Below, piece by piece: positions 1 through 7,139 of a DNA stretch of 21,058 nt. Source of the stretch: Aedoeadaptatus acetigenes (GTDB taxonomy: Bacteria; Bacillota; Clostridia; Tissierellales; Peptoniphilaceae); NCBI RefSeq assembly GCF_025566985.1, contig NZ_JAOQJD010000019.1, positions 1-21,058 on the forward strand, read 5' to 3'. Below the pieces are notes generated by a model, which made no database searches, was not told where the DNA came from, and saw only the letters and a list, made by a program, of their open reading frames with translations. Made by a program: the position numbers and the translations under genes. Numbering within the stretch: the stretch's first letter is position 1; each line of letters begins with the position of its first letter.

Positions 1-69
1 AACTTTCATCATTTCCGAACCAAACTGCTTTTCGTCTGTTCAAAAGACCGGTGATGAATGGCTTTTAGG

Positions 70-103
70 AAAACAAAAAGGAGCCTAGTTTTCACTAGAC
101 TCC
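70..103 (-). terminator. Rho-independent terminator of the acdB-etfB-etfA unit
   Basis: On the minus strand, about 36 bases after the etfA stop, a 10-bp stem (GGAGTCTAGT paired with ACTAGGCTCC, one G-T wobble) closes a GAAA loop and is followed by TTTTTGTTTT. This is a textbook intrinsic terminator and marks the end of the fermentation gene block. No gene is visible in the remaining 69 bases to the window edge. Confidence 0.93.
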
Positions 104-139
104 CCAATGGTTGACATAGAACCTTTTTTCAATGGGCGA

Positions 140-1144
140 TTACAGTTGTTCGCTCAGTTCTCTTTCTTTTTTCAGAAGTTCTTCCAGCTTCGGTACGATG
201 GCGTTTAAGTCGCCGACGACGCCGAGGTCGGCTACGTCGAAGATCGGTGCGCCTTCGTCTTTATTTACGGCGATGATCAGGTCGGATTCTTCCATACCTG
301 CCAAGTGTTGGATAGCGCCGGAAATACCTAATGCCAGGTACAATTCGGGACGTACGGTCTTACCGGTTTGTCCGACTTGTTGGGATTTTTCGATCCAGCC
401 GGAGTCGACAGCGGCTCTGGAGGAAGAAATTTCAGCACCCAGTTCGTGTGCCAGGCCGTCTAAGGCGTCGAAGCCTTCGGGACCGCCTAAGCCGCGACCG
501 CCGGATACGAGGACGTTGGCTTCGGTGATGTCTTTTTTCTTGTTTTCGATTTTCAGGACTTCTTTTAAGCGAACGATGGGTTCGGCGTGGCTGAATTCGA
601 ATTTGTCTTCGATGATTTCGCCGTCGTCGGTGACGGATTCAACGCTGGGCATAACGCCGGGGCGTACGGTCGCCATTTGGGGACGGAAGTCTTCACAGAC
701 GATGGTCGCCATTAAGTTGCCGCCGAATGCGGGACGGGTCATGCGAAGCAATTTGCTTTCCGGGTCGATTTCCAGTTTCGTACAGTCGGCGGTTAAACCG
801 GTGTGTACGCGGGCAGCCAAGTTCGGTGCCAGGTCGCGGCCGATGGAGGTTGCGCCGAAGAGGACGATTTCGGGTTCATATTTTTCGATGATTCCGTAAA
901 CCATGTCGGCATAGTCTTCGCTTAAATATTCCTTTAAACGGGGATCTTCGACGACGATGGCTTTGTCTGCGCCGTGGCGGAAGAGGATTTCAGCTTCGCT
1001 CTTGACGTTTTCGCCGATGAGCATCCCGACAACTTTTTGGCCTAAATCGTCGGCCAATTCGCGGGCTTTGCCGAGAAGTTCGATACCGACTTTTTCAAGT
1101 TTGTTGTCTCTTTGTTCGATAAATACGTATATATCTTTACTCAT
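140..1144 (-). CDS. etfA: Electron transfer flavoprotein, alpha subunit
   Basis: This 334-residue protein has the EtfA layout. An N-terminal nucleotide-binding-like domain covers about 1-190, and a C-terminal FAD domain carries SGGRGLGGPEGF (214-225), QVGQTGKTVRPELY (256-269), GISGAIQHLAGM (273-284) and NKDEGAPIF (294-302). With EtfB it would carry electrons to or from the acyl-CoA dehydrogenase encoded two genes upstream. In Stickland fermenters such Etf/Acd complexes can bifurcate electrons from NADH to an enoyl-CoA and ferredoxin or flavodoxin; bifurcation is an inference here. The ATG at 1144 follows GGGGGAG at good spacing and lies 13 bases after etfB. It is the last gene of its unit, before the terminator at 70-103. 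Confidence 0.96.
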   Translation of the reverse strand: MSKDIYVFIEQRDNKLEKVGIELLGKARELADDLGQKVVGMLIGENVKSEAEILFRHGADKAIVVEDPRLKEYLSEDYADMVYGIIEKYEPEIVLFGATSIGRDLAPNLAARVHTGLTADCTKLEIDPESKLLRMTRPAFGGNLMATIVCEDFRPQMATVRPGVMPSVESVTDDGEIIEDKFEFSHAEPIVRLKEVLKIENKKKDITEANVLVSGGRGLGGPEGFDALDGLAHELGAEISSSRAAVDSGWIEKSQQVGQTGKTVRPELYLALGISGAIQHLAGMEESDLIIAVNKDEGAPIFDVADLGVVGDLNAIVPKLEELLKKERELSEQL

Positions 1145-1157
1145 GTTGTTCTCCCCC

Positions 1158-1952
1158 TTAAATGATGTATTTTTCTTTAAGTTTCGCGAGAATAGCTTGT
1201 GCGGCTTCGTCGGCGGTTAAGTCTGTAAGCAATACGCCTGCGGCCTTTCCTTGTTTCGGGAAGGATTGTTTAACGCGGGTCGGAGAACCTTTCAGACCGA
1301 TGTTGGACAGGTCGAGTTTGTCTTCGATGTCTTTTAAACCCCAAACGGTGATGGGTTTTTCTTGCGCTTCGTAGATGCCGCGAATGGTCATGTAACGGGG
1401 TTGAGCACATTCAGCCAAGGTGGTGATCAATAAGGGCATGTCAGCTTCGAGGATGTGGTAGCGATCTTCGAATTGGCGTTTAACAATGACTTTGCCGTCT
1501 TCGACTTTTACATCTTCCGCATAGGAAATGGCGGGGATGTTCAGGTGTCTTGCGATTTGGGGACCGACTTGTGCCGTGTCGCCGTCGATGGCTTGACGAC
1601 CTGCGATGACTAAATCGTAGTCGATGTGTTCGATGGCGGCGGTAATGGTGCAGGATGTAGCCCAGGTGTCGGCGCCGCCGAATGCGCGGTCACTGACTAA
1701 GATGGCTTCGTCTGCGCCCATGGCCAGGGCTTCGCGAAGAGCATATTCAGCTTGGTTCGGACCCATGGAAAGTGCGTAAACTTTGACGTTTTCAGGATCT
1801 TGGTCCTTAATGCGAAGAGCAACTTCCAAACCGGATAAGTCGTCCGGGTTGATGATGCTGGGGACGCCTTCACGGATCAAGGTGTTGGTCTTGGGATCCA
1901 GACGTACTTCCGTTGTGTCAGGTACTTGTTTAATACATACCACTATATTCAT
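1158..1952 (-). CDS. etfB: Electron transfer flavoprotein, beta subunit
   Basis: The protein is 264 residues, the usual length for EtfB. It starts with VVCIKQVPDT (4-13) and has INPDDLSGLEVALRIKD (34-50) and the EtfB signature GRQAIDGDTAQVGP (118-131), which contacts the AMP or second FAD. It pairs with EtfA to serve the acyl-CoA dehydrogenase. The order acdB-etfB-etfA is the one found in Clostridioides difficile next to its had genes (established knowledge), where the complex reduces the 2-enoyl-CoA made by the dehydratase. The ATG at 1952 is preceded by AGGAGGTTATC and the gene starts 19 bases after the acdB stop, so co-transcription is expected. Whether the second flavin is FAD (bifurcating) or AMP cannot be settled from motifs alone. 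Confidence 0.96.
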   Translation of the reverse strand: MNIVVCIKQVPDTTEVRLDPKTNTLIREGVPSIINPDDLSGLEVALRIKDQDPENVKVYALSMGPNQAEYALREALAMGADEAILVSDRAFGGADTWATSCTITAAIEHIDYDLVIAGRQAIDGDTAQVGPQIARHLNIPAISYAEDVKVEDGKVIVKRQFEDRYHILEADMPLLITTLAECAQPRYMTIRGIYEAQEKPITVWGLKDIEDKLDLSNIGLKGSPTRVKQSFPKQGKAAGVLLTDLTADEAAQAILAKLKEKYII

Positions 1953-1971
1953 GATAACCTCCTGTATGCTC

Positions 1972-3111
1972 TTATTTCAAAAGTTGGCTGCCGATAACGA
2001 GGAGTTGAACTTCGCTGGTTCCTTCGTAAATCGACGTAATCCGTGCGTCTCTGTAAAGACGTTCGATCTTGTAGTCTTTGATGTAGCCGTAACCGCCGTG
2101 TACTTGAAGGGCATCGTAGACGATTTCGTTGCAGGTTTCGGAGCAGAAGTATTTTGCCATGGAGCAAATCTTCGATGCGTCTTCGCCGCGGTCTTTTGCT
2201 GCAGCTGCTTCGTAAACGAGAAGTTTGGCTGCTTCTAATTTCGCGGCCATTCTTGCGATCTTGAAGCTGATGCCTTGGAATTTCGCAATGGGTTGACCGA
2301 ATTGAACACGTTCTTTGGCGAATTTAACGGCTTCGTCCAAAGCGGCTTGTGCGACACCGATGGCTTGAGCAGCGATACCGATACGGCCGACGTCCAAGGT
2401 CTTCATGGCGTTGGTGAAGCCTTTGCCTTCTCGACCCAACATGTTTTCTTTGGGTACGCGGACGTTTTCAAGGACGATGTCCGAGGTGGGGCAACCGATG
2501 ATACCCATTTTTTCTTCGGGTTTACCGAAGGACACGCCTTCGCTCTTTAAGTCGACGATAAATGCGGTGATGCCGGCACTGCCTTTGGCCTTCATGTCGG
2601 TCTTGGCATAGATAATGCTGTAATCGGCAATGGGTGCGCCGGTAATAAAGGTCTTACGGCCGTTGATAACCCATTCGTCTCCGTCCAATACGGCGGTGGT
2701 CTTGGTGCCGCCGGCATCGGAGCCTGCGCCCGGTTCGGTCAAGCCGAAGCAGAACATAAGCTCGCCCGTGGCGATTTTGCTTAAGTACTTTTCTTTTTGT
2801 TCAGGCGTACCGCTTAATTGAATCGGCGCACCGCAAAGGGAGTTGGGGCTCGATACGAATACGGAAGCAACTGCGCTCTTCTTTGCGATTTCTTCCATAA
2901 CGGTAACATATGCTACGTGGTCGCCGCCGGCGCCGCCTAATTCTCTGGGGACTTTAATGCCGAAGAATCCGGCTTCGCCCATTTTGCGGACGACGTCCAT
3001 GTCTAAACAGCCGGTTTCTTCAGCTGCATCCAAGACATCATCGGTCAATTCTTGTTCAGCAAATTTAATTGCCAAATCGCGAATGAGTTTGTGCTCTTGC
3101 GTAAATTCCAT
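1972..3111 (-). CDS. acdB: Acyl-CoA dehydrogenase (enoyl-CoA reductase of the reductive Stickland branch)
   Basis: This 379-residue protein is a typical short/medium-chain acyl-CoA dehydrogenase. It has the FAD/substrate motif GLTEPGAGSDAGG near the middle domain, RVQFGQPIAKFQG in the C-terminal helical domain, and IYEGTSEVQ at the end. Glu363 in the last motif is at the position of the catalytic base of butyryl-CoA dehydrogenases. By context its job is the reverse of beta-oxidation: reduction of the 2-enoyl-CoA produced by HadBC, with electrons from EtfBA. It is the first gene of its own unit: a terminator separates it from the aminotransferase, and a promoter with an overlapping 18-bp palindrome lies at 3274-3311. 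The start follows TTAGGAGGAAAAC. The substrate (isocaprenoyl-, cinnamoyl- or crotonyl-CoA) is not determined by sequence. Confidence 0.93.
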   Translation of the reverse strand: MEFTQEHKLIRDLAIKFAEQELTDDVLDAAEETGCLDMDVVRKMGEAGFFGIKVPRELGGAGGDHVAYVTVMEEIAKKSAVASVFVSSPNSLCGAPIQLSGTPEQKEKYLSKIATGELMFCFGLTEPGAGSDAGGTKTTAVLDGDEWVINGRKTFITGAPIADYSIIYAKTDMKAKGSAGITAFIVDLKSEGVSFGKPEEKMGIIGCPTSDIVLENVRVPKENMLGREGKGFTNAMKTLDVGRIGIAAQAIGVAQAALDEAVKFAKERVQFGQPIAKFQGISFKIARMAAKLEAAKLLVYEAAAAKDRGEDASKICSMAKYFCSETCNEIVYDALQVHGGYGYIKDYKIERLYRDARITSIYEGTSEVQLLVIGSQLLK

Positions 3112-3273
3112 GTTTTCCTCCTAATTGTTCTGCACTGTACTTCATGTACAGCCTGCGTTTGTCGAAGTGGCAGTGACGTTTTCCCGGCGTAAATATGTTT
3201 CGTTCTCTACCGTAAAACGTGTCTTTTGCCAACTTAATAAGATTTGGTCACAGGGAAGGAAATGAAAACCTTC

Positions 3274-3311
3274 TTGTATACCAGTATACAACATCTGCAG
3301 AAACATCACAA
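3274..3311 (-). promoter_or_regulatory. acdB promoter with overlapping GntR-type operator
   Basis: On the minus strand TTGTGA (3306-3311) and TATACT (3283-3288) are spaced by 17 bases. The -10 box is embedded in the perfect palindrome TTGTATAC-TG-GTATACAA (3274-3291). A repressor bound there would block RNA polymerase. Near-copies of the palindrome lie at the GntR gene promoter and upstream of the acyl-CoA synthetase. About 160 bases separate it from the acdB start; I see no other clear element in that leader. Confidence 0.75.
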
Positions 3312-3312
3312 G

Positions 3313-3366
3313 AAAAAAAAGCAAATTTCCAGGCTTCGTTTCCGAAGCCCGGATTTGCTTTTTTCA
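3313..3366 (-). terminator. Strong, probably bidirectional terminator after the aminotransferase
   Basis: On the minus strand GCAAAT-CC-GGGCTTCG, loop GAAA, CGAAGCCTGG-AA-ATTTGC forms a long stem with one wobble and a two-base bulge, followed by eight T. The opposite strand also ends in six T, so it should work in both directions. It separates the hadA-to-aminotransferase unit from acdB-etfBA. Confidence 0.93.
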
Positions 3367-3389
3367 GATGTTTCGTCTACACCATGGTT

Positions 3390-4577
3390 TTAGCGATAAT
3401 ACTTGTCCATCATTTCCTTGAAGATGGGCAGGGATTTTTCGCAGGTCTCGGTATCGACGCAGTAGCTCAAGCGCATGAAGGCCTTGGAGCCGAAGCCGGT
3501 GCCGGGAACGACGAGCATATCGTATTCTTTTGCGCGATCGGAGAAGGTTTCGCTGTCTCCGTCCGGGGATTTAATGAACAGGTAGAAAGCACCTGCCGGT
3601 TTTGCTACGACATAGCCCATTTCGGTTAAGCCGTCGAATAAGAGGTCTCTGTTTTTCTTATAAACTTCAACATCGGGTTCGACGTCGACGCAGCGTTCGA
3701 TGACTTTTTGCATTAAGGTCGGTGCACAGACGTAGCCCAATGCACGGCCTGCGCCGCCGATGGCGGGCATAAGGTCTTTGTCTTCAGCTTTTCCGGGAAC
3801 GAGGATGTAGCCGATCCGTTCGCCCGGTAAGGAGAGGGATTTCGACCAGCTGTAGCATACGACGGTGTTGTCGTAAATGCTGGGTACCCAAGCGACTTCT
3901 GCGTCGTCGACGAGGACGAGTTCGCGGTAGGGTTCGTCACTTAAGATATAGATCGGGCGGCCGTTTTCCTTGCTCTTCTTTTCGAGCATGGCTGCCAATT
4001 CTTCCAAATCTTTCTTAGCGTAGATAACGCCTGCCGGGTTGTTCGGCGTGTTGATTAAGACGGCACGGGTGTTTTTCGTAATGGCCTTTTCGACGTCTTC
4101 AGCGTGAAGTTGCATGTCATCGCGCGGATCGACGAGTACCATTTTTCCGCCTTGGGATTCGATGAAGACGGTGTATTCGGGGAAGAAGGGAGCAAGAACG
4201 ACGACTTCATCGCTGGGTTCTTCGATTAATGCTGCCAATGCGATGTTTAAGGATGCAGCGGCGCCGCAGGTCATGTAAAGATTGTCTGCGCCGTAGTCGG
4301 TGCCGTAGCGTTTGTTCAGGTTGTCGGCGATGGCTTTTCTCGTGGATTCCATCCCGTTACCTGCGGAGTAGCTGTGAACGGCTTGGGGCGTTTCGTTTTG
4401 GATGATGTCCAAAATTGCTTCTTTAACTTCCTTGGGTGCGGGAACGCTGGGGTTGCCGATGGAGAAGTTCAATACATTTTCCGGACCGACGACTTTTGCG
4501 CGTTCTGCGCCGAAGCCGGCCAATTCACGGATAACGGATTTTTGTTTACCCAAAGAGGTCATCTTTTTGTTTGCCAT
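3390..4577 (-). CDS. PLP-dependent aminotransferase, class I/II (fold type I)
   Basis: This 395-residue protein has the aspartate-aminotransferase fold signatures: NTPNNPAGVIY (176-186, cofactor-contacting Asn180), SDEPYREL (213-220, Asp214 binding the pyridine nitrogen) and YSWSKSLSLPGERIGY (242-257), in which Lys246 should form the Schiff base and Arg254 bind the PLP phosphate. By position, last gene of the had unit and just after brnQ, it probably converts the imported amino acid to the 2-oxoacid reduced by the neighbouring 2-hydroxyacid dehydrogenase. Substrate choice (Leu, Phe, Met, other) cannot be read from these motifs. The ATG at 4577 follows AAAAAGGAGCTATTCT, 44 bases after the brnQ stop. 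A terminator follows directly. Confidence 0.92.
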   Translation of the reverse strand: MANKKMTSLGKQKSVIRELAGFGAERAKVVGPENVLNFSIGNPSVPAPKEVKEAILDIIQNETPQAVHSYSAGNGMESTRKAIADNLNKRYGTDYGADNLYMTCGAAASLNIALAALIEEPSDEVVVLAPFFPEYTVFIESQGGKMVLVDPRDDMQLHAEDVEKAITKNTRAVLINTPNNPAGVIYAKKDLEELAAMLEKKSKENGRPIYILSDEPYRELVLVDDAEVAWVPSIYDNTVVCYSWSKSLSLPGERIGYILVPGKAEDKDLMPAIGGAGRALGYVCAPTLMQKVIERCVDVEPDVEVYKKNRDLLFDGLTEMGYVVAKPAGAFYLFIKSPDGDSETFSDRAKEYDMLVVPGTGFGSKAFMRLSYCVDTETCEKSLPIFKEMMDKYYR

Positions 4578-4621
4578 AGAATAGCTCCTTTTCGTTTTTT
4601 TAAATAATGGGAACGGTGGAT

Positions 4622-5992
4622 TTAAGCGTTTTCAAGCGCTTTGCGTTTTTCTTCGCGGATGGCTTGTTCGCGGTAGGTGTCTTCACGGGTACCGCCGAAG
4701 CCGGTCATCTTTCCGAGAATGCCGCCGATTACCGCACAGATAATGGCCGGTACGAGCCATTCGAAGGCGAAGTTTGCCAGCGGGAAGGTGTTGATTTTTT
4801 CAACGAGGCCACCCATGGCATTGCCGCCTTGCATTTTCGAGAACAGGTTGATGGCTTCGATGACGCCGACCGCGCCTGCACCGATGACGCCGCCGATGAA
4901 GACGCCGTTGTATTTGATTTGGAAATCAAAGATCGATGCGAGGATCAGGAAGATAACGATGGGGAAGACAGCCGTGAGTACGGGAACGGCGACGTTGATG
5001 ATTCCTTCGACACCGATTAAGGAGATGGCGAAAGCGATCAAGGTTGCGACGATAACAATGTGTTTGTATTGCAATTTGCCGTCGGTAACGTCATTGAAGA
5101 AGTTCCCGCAGGTGGAGGTCAAACCGGTGGAGGTAGTGAGGCAGGCCAGTGCAACACCTAAACCTAAGAGGAATTTACCTACGCCGCCCAACAAGGTTTC
5201 GACGGTGCCCAGCAAGATGGCGGTACGGTCCATATCCGGTGTGAACATGGAGCTGACGGTACTACCTACATAGGTGAGGGAGCCGTAAACGAGGGCCAAG
5301 CAGATAAAGGCGATGATACCGATTTGGATGCTCGCTTTGACTTGGGTCTTGTCGTCGGTGTAGCCGCGGCGGATCAAGTCGGTTAAGACGATCCCACTCA
5401 TGAGGGATGCGCCAAGGGCGTCCATGGTTTGGTAACCTTCTTTAAAACTCATTTTAAAGAGTTCGGGGGTGTCGGTCGTAATGGCTGCTGCCGGCGGATT
5501 GGCGATGGCCACGGCGGTAATAACCGCGAGGATGATCAACAATGCCGGTGTGAGGAATTGGCCGATGTAGTCCAATACCTTGCCGGGGTTAAGAACCAAA
5601 TACAGGGTCAATCCGAAGAACACGATGGATGTTACAAACGGGGGGACGCTGGGAAGGTTCGGTGCGATAAACATTTCGTGGGTCGTGGCACCGGTTCTGG
5701 GAACGGCGAAGAACGGCCCGATGATTAAGATACAAATGGCCGAAATAACAGCCGAGAATTTCCAGCCGACGCGCTTTCCGAGGTCGATGGCACGTCCGCC
5801 TAAACGGGCGGTAACGATAACGCCGAGAACGGGAAGAACCGGGTCGGAAAGAAGGAAGCCGACTGCAGCGGTAAACCAACGGTCACCGGCCATTACACCC
5901 AGGTACGGCGGGAAGATCATATTGCCTGCGCCGAAGAAGATGGCGAATAGGGCAAAACCACAGACGATTATGTCTTTTCTTTTAATTTCCAT
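4622..5992 (-). CDS. brnQ: BrnQ-type branched-chain amino acid:cation symporter
   Basis: This membrane protein is very hydrophobic, with roughly twelve transmembrane segments. Near its N-terminus it has the LIVCS/BrnQ family sequence FFGAGNMIFPPYLG, and later LTSTCGNFFNDVTDGK. It should import leucine, isoleucine and valine with Na+ or H+ at the cytoplasmic membrane. An in-frame GTG lies at 5998, but AAGGAG would touch it. The ATG at 5992 is 5 bases past the ribosome binding site and is the better start, giving 456 residues. Its place between the 2-hydroxyacid dehydrogenase and the aminotransferase argues that a branched-chain amino acid, most simply leucine, feeds the pathway. A small hairpin sits just before its ribosome binding site (6004-6017). 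Confidence 0.93.
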   Translation of the reverse strand: MEIKRKDIIVCGFALFAIFFGAGNMIFPPYLGVMAGDRWFTAAVGFLLSDPVLPVLGVIVTARLGGRAIDLGKRVGWKFSAVISAICILIIGPFFAVPRTGATTHEMFIAPNLPSVPPFVTSIVFFGLTLYLVLNPGKVLDYIGQFLTPALLIILAVITAVAIANPPAAAITTDTPELFKMSFKEGYQTMDALGASLMSGIVLTDLIRRGYTDDKTQVKASIQIGIIAFICLALVYGSLTYVGSTVSSMFTPDMDRTAILLGTVETLLGGVGKFLLGLGVALACLTTSTGLTSTCGNFFNDVTDGKLQYKHIVIVATLIAFAISLIGVEGIINVAVPVLTAVFPIVIFLILASIFDFQIKYNGVFIGGVIGAGAVGVIEAINLFSKMQGGNAMGGLVEKINTFPLANFAFEWLVPAIICAVIGGILGKMTGFGGTREDTYREQAIREEKRKALENA

Positions 5993-6003
5993 AAGCACTC
6001 CTT

Positions 6004-6017
6004 AGCCCTTTCGGGCT
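6004..6017 (-). promoter_or_regulatory. GAAA-loop hairpin just before the brnQ ribosome binding site
   Basis: On the minus strand AGCCC-GAAA-GGGCT is directly followed by AAGGAG, the brnQ ribosome binding site. There is no T-run, so it is not a terminator. It may set mRNA stability or translation between the dehydrogenase and the transporter. The stem is only 5 bp. Confidence 0.5.
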
Positions 6018-6040
6018 TCTGTGTTTATAGCCTGATCGAA

Positions 6041-7030
6041 TTACAGGCCGTTTACGATGTTAATGGGCTTTTCGCCTTTTTCGATTCTTGCCATGTTTTC
6101 GTAGGACCATTGGCTCATACGCATGAAAGAATCGTCCGTGGTACCGGCAATGTGGGGCGTAATAGAGAAACGTGCCAAGCCGGTTTCGTTTAAGTGGAAC
6201 AAGGGATCGTCAGCGGTCGGCGGTTCCGGAGCGATAACGTCCATGGCAACGTAGATCTTGCCTGCGTTTAATGCTTCGGCTACATCGGCGTTGTTCATTA
6301 AGTCGCCGCGTGCAACGTTAACGATGATGGCGTCTTGTTTCATCTTGGCGATGGCTTCTTTGTTGATCATGCCGCGGGTGGAATCCAGTACGGGTACGTG
6401 GTAGGAAATGATGTCGCATTTTTCATAGATTTCGTCGAGGCTCAGGTATTCAACGCCGTATTCCTTTTCGAAATCTTCTTGACGGAAGACGTCGTAGTAG
6501 TACATCTTGCAGCCGAAGGGTTGTAATAATTTTACTGCTTCGTGGCCGATGGCACCGAGGCCGATAAGACCGACGACGCGGGAACCCATTTCGACTTGTC
6601 CCTTTTCTGTGTATTCTTTGTAGCTTTCTTTAAAGCCTTCTGCACCTTTTAATTTGATCTTCATGTCTGCTTCGGGCATTCTGCGAAGGCTGGTCAGCAT
6701 ATGGGTAACGGCGAGCTCGGCGACGGGGCGAGCGTTGACGCCGCGGTTGTTACATACATAGATGCCTTTGGCTTTGGCAGCTTCCAAGTCGATCTTGTCG
6801 AAGCCGACGCCTAAGGATTGGATTAATTTGACGTTTTCCAATTTGTCGATGACTTCTTTTCTGAAGAAGTCGACGGGACCGCAGTGGATGACGTCTGCGT
6901 CTTTGCATTGTTCTGCTAATTCTTCGTCGGAGCAGGGAAAGTTAATGTACTTGTAGTCCCAGTCTGCCGGTCTTTCCACGCCGAATTTTTCAACGTAGTT
7001 CTTGTTACAGGTACTTCTGATTTTTAACAT
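6041..7030 (-). CDS. D-2-hydroxyacid dehydrogenase (NAD-dependent)
   Basis: This 329-residue protein has all landmarks of the D-isomer-specific 2-hydroxyacid dehydrogenases. They are the Rossmann motif GLGAIG (157-162), an acidic residue at the end of the second strand (Asp180 in YYYD, favouring NAD over NADP), and the catalytic triad: Arg241 in NVARGD, Glu269 in APEP and His293 in TPHIAG. In context it should reduce the 2-oxoacid from the aminotransferase to the (R)-2-hydroxyacid that HadA activates, the role LdhA plays in C. difficile. Its sequence does not strike me as a close LdhA relative, so I give no symbol. The start follows AAAGGAGGAAACA. A large non-terminator hairpin lies between it and hadC. 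Confidence 0.92.
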   Translation of the reverse strand: MLKIRSTCNKNYVEKFGVERPADWDYKYINFPCSDEELAEQCKDADVIHCGPVDFFRKEVIDKLENVKLIQSLGVGFDKIDLEAAKAKGIYVCNNRGVNARPVAELAVTHMLTSLRRMPEADMKIKLKGAEGFKESYKEYTEKGQVEMGSRVVGLIGLGAIGHEAVKLLQPFGCKMYYYDVFRQEDFEKEYGVEYLSLDEIYEKCDIISYHVPVLDSTRGMINKEAIAKMKQDAIIVNVARGDLMNNADVAEALNAGKIYVAMDVIAPEPPTADDPLFHLNETGLARFSITPHIAGTTDDSFMRMSQWSYENMARIEKGEKPINIVNGL

Positions 7031-7070
7031 TGTTTCCTCCTTTAGTAGATGATGAAATAGTTTTCCTGCC

Positions 7071-7106
7071 GTTCAGCCGAAACCCCCGCTTCGGGGGTGG
7101 CTGAAC
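7071..7106 (-). promoter_or_regulatory. Long hairpin between hadC and the 2-hydroxyacid dehydrogenase gene
   Basis: Two perfect stems, GTTCAGCC/GGCTGAAC (8 bp) and ACCCCCG/CGGGGGT (7 bp), are joined by a three-base bulge around a three-base loop. No T-run follows on either strand, so it does not look like an intrinsic terminator. It is a candidate processing or mRNA-stability element inside the operon. The same 109-base gap holds a GTATAC half-site (7131-7136) that weakly resembles the shared palindrome. Confidence 0.7.
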
Positions 7107-7139
7107 AAAATTTATATACACGGGACACCGGTATACAGC

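Noticed and set aside
132..899. 255-codon open frame on the plus strand opposite etfA
   Set aside because: Antisense to a well-defined etfA, serine/arginine-rich composition typical of a shadow frame, and no ribosome binding site.
7121..7138. Possible fourth palindrome copy between hadC and the dehydrogenase gene
   Set aside because: Only one half-site (TGTATAC) is good; overall 11 of 18 positions match and there is no convincing -35, so it is not counted in the regulon.
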